A stretch of DNA of 64,000 bases from Flavobacteriales bacterium (GCA_020853105.1 JADYZM010000030.1:62001-126000), one strand, 5' to 3'; positions 25,140-34,993 are shown, numbered from the stretch's first letter. Numbers and translations are program-made. The notes: generated by a model not told the origin, from the letters alone.

Positions 25140-26612
25140 ATGGCAAAAGATTTTACATCAAGAAACGAAGATTATTCAAAGTGGTACAATGAACTGGTAG
25201 AACGAGCAGATTTAGCTGAACATTCAGCAGTTAGAGGTTGTATGGTAATTAAACCTTATGGTTATGCTATTTGGGAAAAAATTCAGGCAGAACTAGATAG
25301 AATGTTTAAGCAAACCGGTCATGTGAATGCCTATTTTCCACTGTTTATTCCAAAATCATATTTAAGTAAAGAAGCTTCGCATGTTGAAGGATTTGCAAAA
25401 GAATGTGCTGTGGTTACACATTATAGACTAAAAAATGCAGAAGATGGTAGTGGAGTAATTGTTGATCCTGAAGCAAAATTAGAAGAAGAACTCATTGTTA
25501 GACCTACTTCTGAAACAATCATTTGGAACACTTACAAAGGCTGGATTCAATCGTATAGAGATTTGCCAATTTTAATAAACCAATGGGCAAATGTAGTGAG
25601 ATGGGAAATGCGAACACGGCTTTTTTTAAGAACTGCTGAATTCCTCTGGCAAGAAGGACATACAGCCCACTCCACAAAGGAAGAAGCAATTGAAGAATCT
25701 GAAAAAATGCTTGATGTGTATGCTGATTTTGTACAAAACTTTATGGCAATTCCTGTTATTAAAGGTGTTAAAACACCAAACGAAAGATTTGCAGGTGCAT
25801 TAGAAACCTATTGTATTGAAGCACTGATGCAAGATGGAAAAGCTTTGCAAGCAGGAACTTCACACTTTTTAGGTCAAAATTTCGCAAAAGCATTTGATGT
25901 GAAATTTGCTACCAAAGAAGGTGGACAAGAATATGTTTGGGCAACTTCATGGGGAGTTTCAACCCGATTGATGGGAGCTCTAATTATGACTCATTCAGAT
26001 GATGAAGGACTTGTTTTACCTCCAAAACTAGCTCCAATTCAAGTAGTAATAGTACCTATCTATAAAGGTGAAGACCAATTACAACACATCTCTATTCATG
26101 CAAAAAAAATCATGTCAGATTTGGAGAAAAAAGGAATTTCTGTAAAATACGACGATAGAGACACCCACAAACCTGGCTTCAAATTTGCTGAATATGAATT
26201 TAAAGGCGTTCCGGTTCGAATAGCTATAGGTCCTCGTGATATCGAAAACGGAACAGTTGAAGTTGCTCGTCGTGACACAAAAGAAAAAGAAATTTTACAG
26301 CAACTTGATTTAGCCAATAAAATTGAACACTTACTCGAAAATATTCAGCAAAATCTTTTCCAAAAATCAATAGATTTTAGAACTAACAATACAAATAATG
26401 TTGACACATGGGAAGAATTTACACTTCAATTAGATAAAGGAGGGTTTGTTTCAGCCCACTGGGACGGAACACCTGAAACCGAAGATAAAATAAAAGAATT
26501 AACAAAAGCCACCATTCGGTGCATTCCTCTTGACATAAAACCTGAGCAGGGAAAATGCATATTAACCGGAAACCCATCTACTAAAAGAGTCTTGTTTGCC
26601 AGAGCGTATTAA
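25140..26612 (+). CDS. proS: prolyl-tRNA synthetase, archaeal/eukaryotic type
   Basis: A 490-residue class II synthetase of the short ProS type 3, without the bacterial editing insertion. Motif 2 region [23 protein letters not shown] and motif 3 are in place, along with [16 protein letters not shown] and [23 protein letters not shown]. The C terminus ends in the hydrophobic tail RVLFARAY typical of this type, where the last Tyr is conserved. It charges tRNA-Pro. The next gene starts 11 bases downstream. Confidence 0.97.
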   Translation: MAKDFTSRNEDYSKWYNELVERADLAEHSAVRGCMVIKPYGYAIWEKIQAELDRMFKQTGHVNAYFPLFIPKSYLSKEASHVEGFAKECAVVTHYRLKNAEDGSGVIVDPEAKLEEELIVRPTSETIIWNTYKGWIQSYRDLPILINQWANVVRWEMRTRLFLRTAEFLWQEGHTAHSTKEEAIEESEKMLDVYADFVQNFMAIPVIKGVKTPNERFAGALETYCIEALMQDGKALQAGTSHFLGQNFAKAFDVKFATKEGGQEYVWATSWGVSTRLMGALIMTHSDDEGLVLPPKLAPIQVVIVPIYKGEDQLQHISIHAKKIMSDLEKKGISVKYDDRDTHKPGFKFAEYEFKGVPVRIAIGPRDIENGTVEVARRDTKEKEILQQLDLANKIEHLLENIQQNLFQKSIDFRTNNTNNVDTWEEFTLQLDKGGFVSAHWDGTPETEDKIKELTKATIRCIPLDIKPEQGKCILTGNPSTKRVLFARAY

Positions 26613-26623
26613 TATCAATCATT

Positions 26624-27316
26624 ATGAAAACACCAACATCTAAACAACAAATTATTGATATCTTAAAAGAAAAATCATGTCTAAAACAAAGTATTTTCAG
26701 TAAAACAATTGATGTTTTCGATAAATTTAAGTCTGAAGCAGAAATATTGGTTAAAGAACTTAGCTTAGTAATAGCAAAACACGACAAAAAAGTGGTGGTT
26801 GAATATCAATTAAAAGGTGATTATGAATTTCATATCAAATTTGGTGGTGATATATTGGTGTTTTTTATGCATACCAATGTTTTTGATTTTCCAAAAAACC
26901 ATATCATTTGGCAAAACTCGTATGTAAAAGATAACCGTTGGAACGCATATTGCGGAATGATTAACGTGTATAATTTTTTGGCTGACTCTTTTAAATACAA
27001 CAGGGTGAACGACGTTGGATATTTAGTTGCTCGATGCTTTATCAATAACGATTTACATTATTTTGTTGAAGGAAAAAAAAGGCTTGGATTACTTTTTAAT
27101 GACTTTGCAAACGAAAAAATAGACAATGCCAATATTCGTTCAGTAATTGAATCCACCATATTGTATGCACTTGACTTTGATTTACTAACACCTCCATATT
27201 CTTCAATGTCAGAAGTTAGAGTGATTGACGTGATAGAAACAACAAATGCCATGAATTTAAAAACCGCTAAACGCTTAGGCTTTAAGTTTCAATCAGATAC
27301 AGACAATTTCAAATAA
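26624..27316 (+). CDS. conserved protein of unknown function downstream of proS
   Basis: A 230-residue soluble protein without signal peptide or membrane helix. It has an N-terminal helical region, then a beta-rich core (KVVVEYQLKGDYEFHIKFGGDILVFFMHTNVFDF), a central NRWNAYCGMINVYNFLADSF segment and a C-terminal helix pair. I do not recognise the family. It starts 11 bases after proS and is probably co-transcribed with it; that is the only hint to its role. It has the same AT-rich composition as its neighbours. Confidence 0.75.
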   Translation: MKTPTSKQQIIDILKEKSCLKQSIFSKTIDVFDKFKSEAEILVKELSLVIAKHDKKVVVEYQLKGDYEFHIKFGGDILVFFMHTNVFDFPKNHIIWQNSYVKDNRWNAYCGMINVYNFLADSFKYNRVNDVGYLVARCFINNDLHYFVEGKKRLGLLFNDFANEKIDNANIRSVIESTILYALDFDLLTPPYSSMSEVRVIDVIETTNAMNLKTAKRLGFKFQSDTDNFK

Positions 27317-27330
27317 ATTTAAAAAAATTA

Positions 27331-27362
27331 TTTGAAAGAAAAAGAAAAAAAAATTACATTTG
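27331..27362 (+). promoter_or_regulatory. promoter of tRNA-Glu (TTTG, 20-base spacer, TACATTTG)
   Basis: A -33 TTTG at 27331-27334 and an exact -7 at 27355-27362. The predicted start near 27366 leaves about a 25-base 5' leader to be processed from the tRNA. Confidence 0.65.
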
Positions 27363-27391
27363 CACTCCCAAAATTTTGAGGGAATACATTT

Positions 27392-27463
27392 GGCCCGTTC
27401 GTCTAGGGGTTAGGACGCCAGGTTTTCATCCTGGAAACAGGGGTTCGATTCCCCTACGGGCTG
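27392..27463 (+). tRNA. tRNA-Glu (anticodon TTC)
   Basis: A 72-base cloverleaf. The acceptor arms GGCCCGT/ACGGGCT pair with a G1-U72 wobble, as in other Bacteroidota tRNA-Glu. The anticodon arm is CCAGG-TTTTCAT-CCTGG with anticodon TTC. The T arm is AGGGG-TTCGATT-CCCCT. The discriminator is G and CCA is not encoded. A terminator hairpin follows at 27475. Confidence 0.95.
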
Positions 27464-27474
27464 CAAAACACACT

Positions 27475-27506
27475 AAAAAACCAACAGTTTCTATTGTTGG
27501 TTTTTT
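27475..27506 (+). terminator. intrinsic terminator after tRNA-Glu
   Basis: AAAAAACCAACA, 8-base loop, TGTTGGTTTTTT: a 12-bp stem with a T run built into its 3' arm, 11 bases after the tRNA. Confidence 0.85.
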
Positions 27507-27534
27507 AGTTTTAAAATTATTTCAACAAAAACAT

Positions 27535-27564
27535 TTTGAGGTTAGTAAAATTTTCATAAATTTG
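27535..27564 (+). promoter_or_regulatory. promoter of rpsT (TTTG, 18-base spacer, TAAATTTG)
   Basis: A -33 TTTG at 27535-27538 and an exact -7 at 27557-27564, 46 bases before the rpsT ATG. This leaves an mRNA leader of about 40 bases, possibly for autoregulation. Confidence 0.6.
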
Positions 27565-27610
27565 CAATCCTTAAAAAATTATTAAGAGTAATAAACAAGA
27601 ATTTAGAACT

Positions 27611-27862
27611 ATGGCTAATCACAAGTCGTCAATCAAAAGAATCAGACAAACTGTTGCTAAAACACTTCGCAACAAATACCAACATAAAACCACAAGAAAT
27701 GCTGTTAGAGATTTGAGAAAATCTTCAAACAAAAAAGAAGCTGCAGCTATGCTTCCTAAAGTTTCTTCAATGTTGGATAAACTTGTTAAAAAGAATATTA
27801 TTCATAAAAACAAAGCAGCAAACCTAAAATCTAGTTTAACAAAACACGTTGCTGCATTGTAG
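27611..27862 (+). CDS. rpsT: 30S ribosomal protein S20 (bS20)
   Basis: An 83-residue, highly basic helical protein of normal bS20 length: [22 protein letters not shown] at the start, then ARDLRK-like and [16 protein letters not shown] at the end. It binds 16S rRNA early in 30S assembly. It is a single-gene transcript bounded by its own promoter and a strong terminator. Confidence 0.97.
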   Translation: MANHKSSIKRIRQTVAKTLRNKYQHKTTRNAVRDLRKSSNKKEAAAMLPKVSSMLDKLVKKNIIHKNKAANLKSSLTKHVAAL

Positions 27863-27890
27863 TTATAAATCAAAATCGAAAATACTCAGA

Positions 27891-27920
27891 ACCCGATAGA
27901 AATTCTATCGGGTTTTTTTT
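27891..27920 (+). terminator. intrinsic terminator after rpsT
   Basis: ACCCGATAGAA, 1-base loop region, TTCTATCGGGT followed by a run of eight T; 28 bases after the rpsT stop. Confidence 0.88.
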
Positions 27921-27962
27921 TAAAATAATAGTTAAAAAGAAAATATGCTCTTTTCAATTTTC

Positions 27963-27970
27963 TAATTTTG
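27963..27970 (+). promoter_or_regulatory. -7 promoter element (TAATTTTG) of gapA
   Basis: Exact TAnnTTTG match 16 bases before the gapA ATG. Confidence 0.55.
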
Positions 27971-27986
27971 TTAAAAAAACACAAAC

Positions 27987-28976
27987 ATGATACGAGTAGC
28001 AATTAACGGTTTTGGAAGAATCGGCAGGTTTGTTGCCAGAGCTCTTCAAAGTCACCCAAACATTGAATTGGTAGCCATTAACGATTTAACCGACACCAAA
28101 ACAATTGCTCATTTATTAAAATACGATTCTGTTCATGGAATTTTTACAAAAGAAATTTTACACTTTCCTAACTCCATATCAATAAATGGAAGAAAAATCG
28201 ATATTTTTCAAGAAAAAGACCCAACTAACTTGCCTTGGAAAAAGCTTGAAATTGACTTTGTTATTGAATCAACAGGATTAAACTTGACACACGAATTGGC
28301 TCATAAGCATATTTCTGCTGGCGCTAAAAGAGTAATTATTTCCGCCCCTGCAAAAGGAGACAACGTAAAGACTGTTGTTTTGGGCATTAACGACGATATT
28401 ATAACCCCTGAAGACCTTATAATATCAAATGCTTCTTGCACAACAAATGCTGCAGCCCCATTAATTAAGGTATTGAATGATTTAGGTGATATTGAAAACG
28501 CGTTTATTTCTACAGTTCACTCATACACCAACGACCAGAAACTTCACGATGCTCCCCACAAAGATTTAAGAAGATCTAGAGCCGGAGCACTTTCAATTAT
28601 TCCTACAAGTACTGGGGCTGCTGATGCAATAACTAAAATTTTCCCAAAAATCATTGGTAGAATTGAAGGCTCAGCTTTCAGAGTTCCTGTTCCCGACGGT
28701 TCTTTAATTGACATAACTGCTTTTACAAATAAAATTTTAGATATCGAAACCATCAATACAGCATTTAAAACAGCATCAGAAACTTATCTCAAAGGAATTC
28801 TTGAATATACCGAAGATCCGATTGTTTCTATTGATATTGTTGGAAATACACACTCGTGTATTTTTGATTCTCAACTAACTGTAACCAAAGGTCAAATGGT
28901 AAAAATTATTGGGTGGTATGACAATGAAGCAGGTTACTCTAACAGATTAGTAGATTTAATCGAAAAATTATCCTAA
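27987..28976 (+). CDS. gapA: glyceraldehyde-3-phosphate dehydrogenase, type I
   Basis: A 329-residue glycolytic enzyme. The NAD loop is INGFGRIGR (6-14) and Asp33 in AINDLTD indicates NAD rather than NADP preference. The catalytic Cys151 lies in SNASCTTN and His178 in STVHSYTNDQ. WYDNEAGYSNR is the usual C-terminal motif. It stands alone between the rpsT terminator and marR. At 329 residues it is slightly shorter than the usual 331-335. Confidence 0.97.
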   Translation: MIRVAINGFGRIGRFVARALQSHPNIELVAINDLTDTKTIAHLLKYDSVHGIFTKEILHFPNSISINGRKIDIFQEKDPTNLPWKKLEIDFVIESTGLNLTHELAHKHISAGAKRVIISAPAKGDNVKTVVLGINDDIITPEDLIISNASCTTNAAAPLIKVLNDLGDIENAFISTVHSYTNDQKLHDAPHKDLRRSRAGALSIIPTSTGAADAITKIFPKIIGRIEGSAFRVPVPDGSLIDITAFTNKILDIETINTAFKTASETYLKGILEYTEDPIVSIDIVGNTHSCIFDSQLTVTKGQMVKIIGWYDNEAGYSNRLVDLIEKLS

Positions 28977-29022
28977 TAATTTTATCACTCAATTATTTCA
29001 AAAGTTAATTATATAAATAATA

Positions 29023-29045
29023 AATAGTTTACAATGTAAACTATT
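29023..29045. promoter_or_regulatory. palindromic operator before marR
   Basis: AATAGTTTACA-A-TGTAAACTATT: perfect 11-base arms around one base, 24 bases before the marR ATG and where the -33 element of its promoter would lie. MarR dimers bind palindromes of this size, so it is the likely autoregulatory site of the efflux operon. Confidence 0.75.
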
Positions 29046-29057
29046 AATATTTATAAC

Positions 29058-29065
29058 TATTTTTG
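29058..29065 (+). promoter_or_regulatory. -7 promoter element (TATTTTTG) of the marR-efflux operon
   Basis: Exact TAnnTTTG match that ends 4 bases before the ATG at 29070, so the mRNA is probably leaderless. No TTTG lies at the -33 position; the palindrome occupies it. Confidence 0.6.
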
Positions 29066-29069
29066 CAAA

Positions 29070-29552
29070 ATGAAATGCGAAAATCAAAAACTTTGTGAAC
29101 AGTCGTTTGGAAGAGCTTTAGCAGTAATTACAAAAAATTACTGGGGAGCATTGAGTAAAAAGCTTGAAAAGCATGGTTTAGACCGCTATTTTAGTGTTTT
29201 AATCGCCATTGATAAAGCCCAAACAAAATGCACGCAACAAAGTTTATGTAATCTTTTGAAAATTGATAAAGTGGGTATGGTTAGACAATTGGATTATCTT
29301 GTTTACAAAGGATTTATTGAACGCACAGTAAATCAAAATGATAGACGAGAACATTTGATTAACTTAACAAAAAAAGGGAAAGAATTTATGCCTTTCGTTC
29401 ATAAAGGTATAAATGAACTCAATTCAATAGTTTTTAATGGATTCAGTAAGCAAGAGCAAGATTCTTTTCGTTGTTCCATAGAAAAAATGATTTTAAATCT
29501 AGAACCCTTACCAATAAATGAAATAAATTTTAAGATAAAAAAATTGAAATAA
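29070..29552 (+). CDS. MarR-family transcriptional regulator
   Basis: A 160-residue winged-helix protein. The HTH lies around residues 50-80 (CTQQSLCNLLKIDKVGMVRQLDYLVYKGFIER), followed by the wing NQNDRREHLINLT with the conserved D-R-R. It has a Cys-rich N terminus (Cys3, Cys8), which might sense oxidants (inference). It heads an operon with RND efflux genes; its stop overlaps the adaptor's start by 1 base (TAATG). With the palindrome upstream it is likely the operon's ligand-released repressor. Confidence 0.92.
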   Translation: MKCENQKLCEQSFGRALAVITKNYWGALSKKLEKHGLDRYFSVLIAIDKAQTKCTQQSLCNLLKIDKVGMVRQLDYLVYKGFIERTVNQNDRREHLINLTKKGKEFMPFVHKGINELNSIVFNGFSKQEQDSFRCSIEKMILNLEPLPINEINFKIKKLK

Positions 29553-30616
29553 TGAAAATCAAAAATCTGGTAATTCTTATACTTGTTATAGCAATACTTC
29601 TTATACTAAAATTTATCTTTTTTCCTCCAGTAGAAGGCTCTACGCAACATGGAGGACAAAAGGGAGGAATGAAACAGCCTAGTATTGTTTCTGTTTATAT
29701 TACAAAAAACGAAACTATTGAAAACACAATATTTGCGACGGGTTCTGTATATGCAAATGAAGAAGTGGAACTTAAGCCCGAAATATCCGGTAAGGTTATA
29801 AAACTTAATATTAACGAAGGAAGTCAAGTAAACAAAGGAGATTTATTGGTAAAAATTAATGATGCCGAATTTCAAGCTCAATTAAAAAAAGCTCAACTCT
29901 CAAAAACTCTTGCTGAAACTCAGCTTTCTCGTGAGAAAGAATTGCTCAAAATAAATGGAATCAGTCAGCAAGAAGTTGACAATAGTCAAAACAAAGCAAA
30001 TTCATTGGCTGCCGACGTTGAATATTTCCACTCGCAAATAGCCAAAACAGAAATTAAAGCTCCATTTAACGGAACCATTGGTTTAAGAAACATTAGCGAA
30101 GGAGCATTTGTTACAAACTCAACTATAGTTGCTACCATTCAACAAGTTAATTTCTTAAAAATAGATTTTTTTGTTTCTGAGCGTTATGCCGGGCAACTTA
30201 AAAAAGGTAGCAAAATAGAAATTAGCAATGAATCCAGCAATCAAATTTTTAGTGGCACAATTGAAGCAGTTGAACCCAAAATAGACTTAGCAACCAGAAC
30301 CCTAAAAGTTAGAGCAATTTGTCAAAATCATCAAGGATTGCTATTTCCGGGAGCTTTTGTTAATGTAAAAATAGGACTTGGAAATATTGAAAATACTATA
30401 ATGATACCAACAGAATCTGTTATTCCTGTTTTAAAAGGAAAAACTGTATTTATCGTAAAAAATGGAATTGCCGAGAGCGTAATTGTCGAAACCGGCATTA
30501 GAACAGATAAAATGATTCAAATTACCAAAGGAATTTCTGCCGGAGACACTGTTATCAAAACAGGAATCATGCAAATAAAACCAGGTGCCCCTGTAAAAAT
30601 TAGTGGATTGAAATAA
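29552..30616 (+). CDS. RND efflux periplasmic adaptor (membrane fusion protein)
   Basis: A 354-residue HlyD/AcrA-type protein. An N-terminal membrane anchor (about 3-22) is followed by a barrel-sandwich (lipoyl) domain (SGKVIKLNINEGSQVNKGDLL), a helical hairpin (about 110-165) and the matching half KAPFNGTIGLRNISEGAFV, then a beta-barrel and membrane-proximal domain. It has no Cys lipobox. It bridges the pump to the TolC channel. It starts at the marR stop and is followed by the pump after 14 bases. Confidence 0.93.
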   Translation: MKIKNLVILILVIAILLILKFIFFPPVEGSTQHGGQKGGMKQPSIVSVYITKNETIENTIFATGSVYANEEVELKPEISGKVIKLNINEGSQVNKGDLLVKINDAEFQAQLKKAQLSKTLAETQLSREKELLKINGISQQEVDNSQNKANSLAADVEYFHSQIAKTEIKAPFNGTIGLRNISEGAFVTNSTIVATIQQVNFLKIDFFVSERYAGQLKKGSKIEISNESSNQIFSGTIEAVEPKIDLATRTLKVRAICQNHQGLLFPGAFVNVKIGLGNIENTIMIPTESVIPVLKGKTVFIVKNGIAESVIVETGIRTDKMIQITKGISAGDTVIKTGIMQIKPGAPVKISGLK

Positions 30617-30630
30617 AAAATATAACCTCT

Positions 30631-33600
30631 ATGAATATTTCGTCCTTAAGTATAAGCAGACCGGTACTGGCAACAGTAATGTCAATTATTATTGTATTAT
30701 TTGGTGCTATCGGATATAATTTTTTAGGTGTTAGAGAATATCCATCTATCGACCCTCCAATAATTACTGTGAGAACCAATTATGCAGGGGCAAACGCTGA
30801 TGTAATAGAATCGCAAATCACTGAACCACTTGAAAAGGCACTTAATGGAATTGAAGGAGTTAGAAGTATTTCATCTACCAGTGCACAAGGTTCAAGCACA
30901 ATAACAGTAGAATTTAATTTGGAGTCTAATTTAGAAGCAGCTGCCAACGATGTAAGGGATAAAGTATCACAAGTAGTTAGACAACTACCACAGGACATTG
31001 ATGGATTACCAACCGTTACTAAATCAGATGCAAATTCTGATGCAATTATTTCATTAACCGTTGAAAGTGATTCACGCAATCATTTAGAACTCAGTGCTTA
31101 TGCTGAAAATGTAATTGCAGAACGGCTACAAACCATTCCGGGTGTGAGCACAGTGCAAATTTGGGGATTAAAGAGATATGCCATGCGTATTTGGATTAAT
31201 CCGGATAAATTAGCTGCTTACGAGCTTACTCCACTTGACATAAAACAAGCTTTAGAAAAACAAAATATCGAATTGCCCTCCGGGAAAATAGCCGGAAACA
31301 CTACAGAACTTACTGTAAAGACAGTTGGAAAACTAATCACTGAAGACCAATTTAACGATATGATTATTCGTTCGGTTGGAGAAAAAATTATCCGTTTAAA
31401 AGATGTAGGCTACGCCTCTTTAGGTCCAGAGAACGAAGAAACTATTCTTCGTCAGTCTGGCGTGCCAATGATTGGAGTTGCAATTGTACCCCAACCGGGC
31501 TCAAATTATATTGATATTGCTGATGAATTTTACAAAAGAATAGAGCATATCAAAAAAGATTTACCTTCTGATTTAAAATTGGATATTGCTCTTGACAATA
31601 CAAAATTTGTAAAACGTTCAATAACTGAAGTAAAAGAAACATTAATCATAGCCATAATACTAGTAGTTTTAATCATATATCTCTTTTTTAGAGATTGGCT
31701 GGTGGCTTTCCGCCCATTAATAGATATACCTGTTTCTTTAATTGGGGCATTTTTTATAATGTATTTAATGGATTATTCTATAAATGTTTTAACTCTTTTA
31801 GCAATTGTGCTGGCTACAGGACTTGTGGTTGATGACGGAATTGTAGTAACTGAAAATATCTATAAAAAAATTGAGGGAGGAATGAATCCGGTTGAAGCAG
31901 CCCACAAAGGTTCTAAAGAAATATTTTTTGCTGTTGTATCAACTTCTATTACACTAGCTGCTGTTTTTATGCCTGTTGTTTTTATGCAAGGATTTGTTGG
32001 TCGGCTGTTCAGAGAATTTGGAATTGTTATAGCAGGTGCAGTTTTAATCTCTGCATTTGTATCACTCACTCTAACCCCAATGTTGAATGCATATATGGTT
32101 AGAAAAAATCATAAAAAAAGTAGATTTTATGAGATAACAGAGCCTTTCTTCTTGAATTTAGAAAACAGCTATCGAAAATCGCTTTCCGGATTTATGAAAA
32201 ACCGTTGGCTATCATTAGTAATTATTGCCATTTGTGGTTCATTAATATTTTTAATAGGAGGATCACTTCAATCCGAACTAGCCCCTCTTGAAGATAGAAG
32301 TTGGTTTCGAATCATGGTATCTGCACCAGAAGGCTCATCTTATGAATATACTGATGACTATGTTATGAAAGTAACTGATTTTATTAACGACTCAATTCCT
32401 GAAAAAAAGGTCTTACTCACTGTTACTGCTCCTGGATTTACAGGCTCTGGTGCTGTAAACACAGCATTTATGCGATTAGCATTTACCGAACCTAATGAAC
32501 GAGAACGTAATCAAAACGAAATAGCTAATTATGTTACAAAAAATTTGAGTGGTTTTACTGAAGCAAAAGCATTTGTAATTCCTGAACAAACCATCAGTTC
32601 CGGCTCCAGAGGAGGAATGCCTGTTCAATTTGTGTTGCAGGCTCCCAACTTTGATAAACTAAAGGAAAAATTGCCGCAGTTTTTAGAAGAAGCCGGTAAC
32701 AGCAAAGTGTTTCAAGGAATAGATGTAAACTTAAAATTCAACAAACCGGAGTTAAACGTAACCATTAATCGTGAAAAAGCAGCCAGCGTTGGAGTTGTGG
32801 TTAGCGACATTTCACAAACCCTACAATTGGCTTTGAGTGGTCAACGGTTTAGCTATTTCACAATGAATGGTAAACAATACCAAGTACTCGGACAACTCGA
32901 AAGAGCAAAAAGAGACGAGCCTCTTGATTTAAAAACCATTTACGTCAGAAATAATAAAAATGAAATGATTCAAATTGATAACTTGGTAACCATTACTGAA
33001 GAAAGCAGCCCGCCACAACTTTATCATTATAACAGATACCAATCTGCTACAGTTTCTGCCGGATTAGCACCTGGGAAAACTATCGGTGACGGAATCCAAG
33101 AAATGAATTCTATAGCATCAAAAGTTTTAGACGATTCTTTTTCTACTGAATTGACAGGATCTTCAAGAGATTTTGCTGAAAGTTCATCAAACGTAATGTT
33201 TGCATTTCTGTTGGCATTAATTCTCATTTTTTTGATATTGGCAGCTCAGTTTGAGAGCTTTATTGACCCATTCATTATCATGCTAACAGTGCCATTGGCT
33301 CTATGTGGAGCAGTGCTTTCGTTGTGGTATTTTAATCAGACCCTTAATATTTTCAGTCAAATTGGTGTCATTATGTTAATTGGTTTAGTAACCAAAAATG
33401 GAATTTTAATTGTAGAATTTGCCAATCAACTGCAAGAACAAGGAAAAACTAAACAAGAATCTATTCATGAGGCTTCTGTAGCCAGACTTCGACCAATTCT
33501 TATGACAAGTATGGCAACTGCACTCGGTGCAATGCCAATTGCACTTTCGTTGGGAGCAGGTTCTAGCAGCAGAATGGCTTTGGGGATTGTTATCGTTGGT

Positions 33601-33690
33601 GGAGTTATTTTCTCGCTAATATTAACACTGTACGTTATACCTGCGATTTATTCATATCTATCTAGAAAAAAGAAACATGAAACGAAATAA
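30631..33690 (+). CDS. RND multidrug efflux pump (AcrB/MdtB family)
   Basis: A 1019-residue inner-membrane pump with 12 predicted helices and two large periplasmic loops after TM1 and TM7. The N terminus SISRPVLATVMSIIIVLFGAIGY is TM1. TM4 has LVVDDGIVV with the proton-relay pair Asp401-Asp402. The repeat half has IGLVTKNGILIVEFANQL (TM10) with the conserved Lys. It belongs to the HAE-1 drug efflux group rather than the metal (CusA) group, which carries a methionine triad. It uses the proton gradient to expel hydrophobic toxins. It overlaps tolC by 14 bases. Confidence 0.95.
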   Translation: MNISSLSISRPVLATVMSIIIVLFGAIGYNFLGVREYPSIDPPIITVRTNYAGANADVIESQITEPLEKALNGIEGVRSISSTSAQGSSTITVEFNLESNLEAAANDVRDKVSQVVRQLPQDIDGLPTVTKSDANSDAIISLTVESDSRNHLELSAYAENVIAERLQTIPGVSTVQIWGLKRYAMRIWINPDKLAAYELTPLDIKQALEKQNIELPSGKIAGNTTELTVKTVGKLITEDQFNDMIIRSVGEKIIRLKDVGYASLGPENEETILRQSGVPMIGVAIVPQPGSNYIDIADEFYKRIEHIKKDLPSDLKLDIALDNTKFVKRSITEVKETLIIAIILVVLIIYLFFRDWLVAFRPLIDIPVSLIGAFFIMYLMDYSINVLTLLAIVLATGLVVDDGIVVTENIYKKIEGGMNPVEAAHKGSKEIFFAVVSTSITLAAVFMPVVFMQGFVGRLFREFGIVIAGAVLISAFVSLTLTPMLNAYMVRKNHKKSRFYEITEPFFLNLENSYRKSLSGFMKNRWLSLVIIAICGSLIFLIGGSLQSELAPLEDRSWFRIMVSAPEGSSYEYTDDYVMKVTDFINDSIPEKKVLLTVTAPGFTGSGAVNTAFMRLAFTEPNERERNQNEIANYVTKNLSGFTEAKAFVIPEQTISSGSRGGMPVQFVLQAPNFDKLKEKLPQFLEEAGNSKVFQGIDVNLKFNKPELNVTINREKAASVGVVVSDISQTLQLALSGQRFSYFTMNGKQYQVLGQLERAKRDEPLDLKTIYVRNNKNEMIQIDNLVTITEESSPPQLYHYNRYQSATVSAGLAPGKTIGDGIQEMNSIASKVLDDSFSTELTGSSRDFAESSSNVMFAFLLALILIFLILAAQFESFIDPFIIMLTVPLALCGAVLSLWYFNQTLNIFSQIGVIMLIGLVTKNGILIVEFANQLQEQGKTKQESIHEASVARLRPILMTSMATALGAMPIALSLGAGSSSRMALGIVIVGGVIFSLILTLYVIPAIYSYLSRKKKHETK

Positions 33691-34987
33691 ACTGATACTT
33701 TTTTTGCTTTGTTTTATTCTTGTGCAATCAATCGCTGCTCAAACCCAAACTTTGAGTATGGAACAAGCTATTGAATTAGCACTTAAAAACAATTTTGACA
33801 TTCAAATAGCCAAGAATAAGTCAGAGCAAGCAGCAAATAACAACACCCTTGGTAATGCTGGAATGTTACCAAAGTTAGAGTTGGGTGCAAGCGGTAATTT
33901 TGCAAACACTGACATGCGCCAAGAGTTTTTAAATGGTACTACCATTAACAAGAACAGTGTAGAATCACAAAACATTACAACAGGAGCTTATTTGACTTGG
34001 ACAATTTTTGACGGTTTGAAAATGTTTGCTTCTCAAAAAAAATTAGCAGAATTGGAGAAAATGGGTAAAACCAGTCTAAAAATTCAAATAGAAAACACGC
34101 TATCAAAAGTTATTGCATCATATTATGCAGTTGCTAGCCAAATTCAGCTTATTAATGGATTGAATGAAAATATTGCAGTTTCAGAAGAACGTTTAAAAAT
34201 TGCTTCAAAAAAGCTAGAAATTGGAACAGGGTCAAAATTTGATGTGATTCAAGCAAAAATTGACTTAAATGAGCTAAAAACTTCTATTATAAAACAAACA
34301 ACAATTCTCAATAATTCAAAAGCTGAGTTGAATCAAATTCTAAATCAAAAAATTGATTTCAACTATGAAATTTCAGACACTATACCAACCATAAATCCTT
34401 TAAAATACGATGAACTTCAAAAAACAATTCAATCCAATAATTCAGATTTAATTTATGCTAAGAAAAACATTGAGATTAACAAATTTACTCTTCGTGAAAC
34501 GCGTTCGAATATGATGCCAAAGGTTAATTTGAATGCCAATTATTTATTTAGTAGAGCAGAAAGTCAAGCCGGATTTTCGCTACTCAACCAAAATCTGGGA
34601 ATGAATTTTGGTTTTACAGCAACTTGGACAATTTTTAATGGTTTTACCAACCAAACTGCAACTAAAAATTTAAAGCTTTCTCTTCAAAACTCAATCCACG
34701 AATACGAAAGATTAAAAACACTTATTGAGCTTAACCTGTATAACTCATTTCAAAAATTTGAAAACGATTTAACCATTTTAAAACTTGAAGAAGAAAGCTT
34801 CCTCTTGGCAAAAGAAGGTTTAGCAATTGCTCTTGAGAGATATAAATTAGGGACAACAAATTCGGTTGAATTGAAGTTGAGCCAACAAAGCTATGAAAAT
34901 GCCGTAGCTGAACTTGCAAAGGCTAGATATACAGCTAAAGTTACTGAAACAGAAATATTGAAACTAAACGGAAATTTAATAAAATAA
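33677..34987 (+). CDS. TolC-family outer-membrane efflux protein
   Basis: A 436-residue OEP protein with signal peptide MKRNKLILFLLCFILVQSIAA and two repeats, each with long helices and two beta strands (LSMEQAIELALKNNFDIQIAKNK; the second repeat starts near residue 235, YDELQKTIQSNNSDL). ERYKLGTTNSVELKLSQQSYENA matches the conserved 'Y..G..s..ell.aq..l' motif. It forms the exit duct for the pump. It overlaps the pump gene by 14 bases. Confidence 0.94.
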   Translation: MKRNKLILFLLCFILVQSIAAQTQTLSMEQAIELALKNNFDIQIAKNKSEQAANNNTLGNAGMLPKLELGASGNFANTDMRQEFLNGTTINKNSVESQNITTGAYLTWTIFDGLKMFASQKKLAELEKMGKTSLKIQIENTLSKVIASYYAVASQIQLINGLNENIAVSEERLKIASKKLEIGTGSKFDVIQAKIDLNELKTSIIKQTTILNNSKAELNQILNQKIDFNYEISDTIPTINPLKYDELQKTIQSNNSDLIYAKKNIEINKFTLRETRSNMMPKVNLNANYLFSRAESQAGFSLLNQNLGMNFGFTATWTIFNGFTNQTATKNLKLSLQNSIHEYERLKTLIELNLYNSFQKFENDLTILKLEEESFLLAKEGLAIALERYKLGTTNSVELKLSQQSYENAVAELAKARYTAKVTETEILKLNGNLIK

Positions 34988-34993
34988 ACAATC

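Noticed and set aside
29023-29045. Palindrome before marR as a terminator of gapA
   Set aside because: It is AT-rich, has a one-base loop and lacks a T run; its place over the promoter fits an operator instead.
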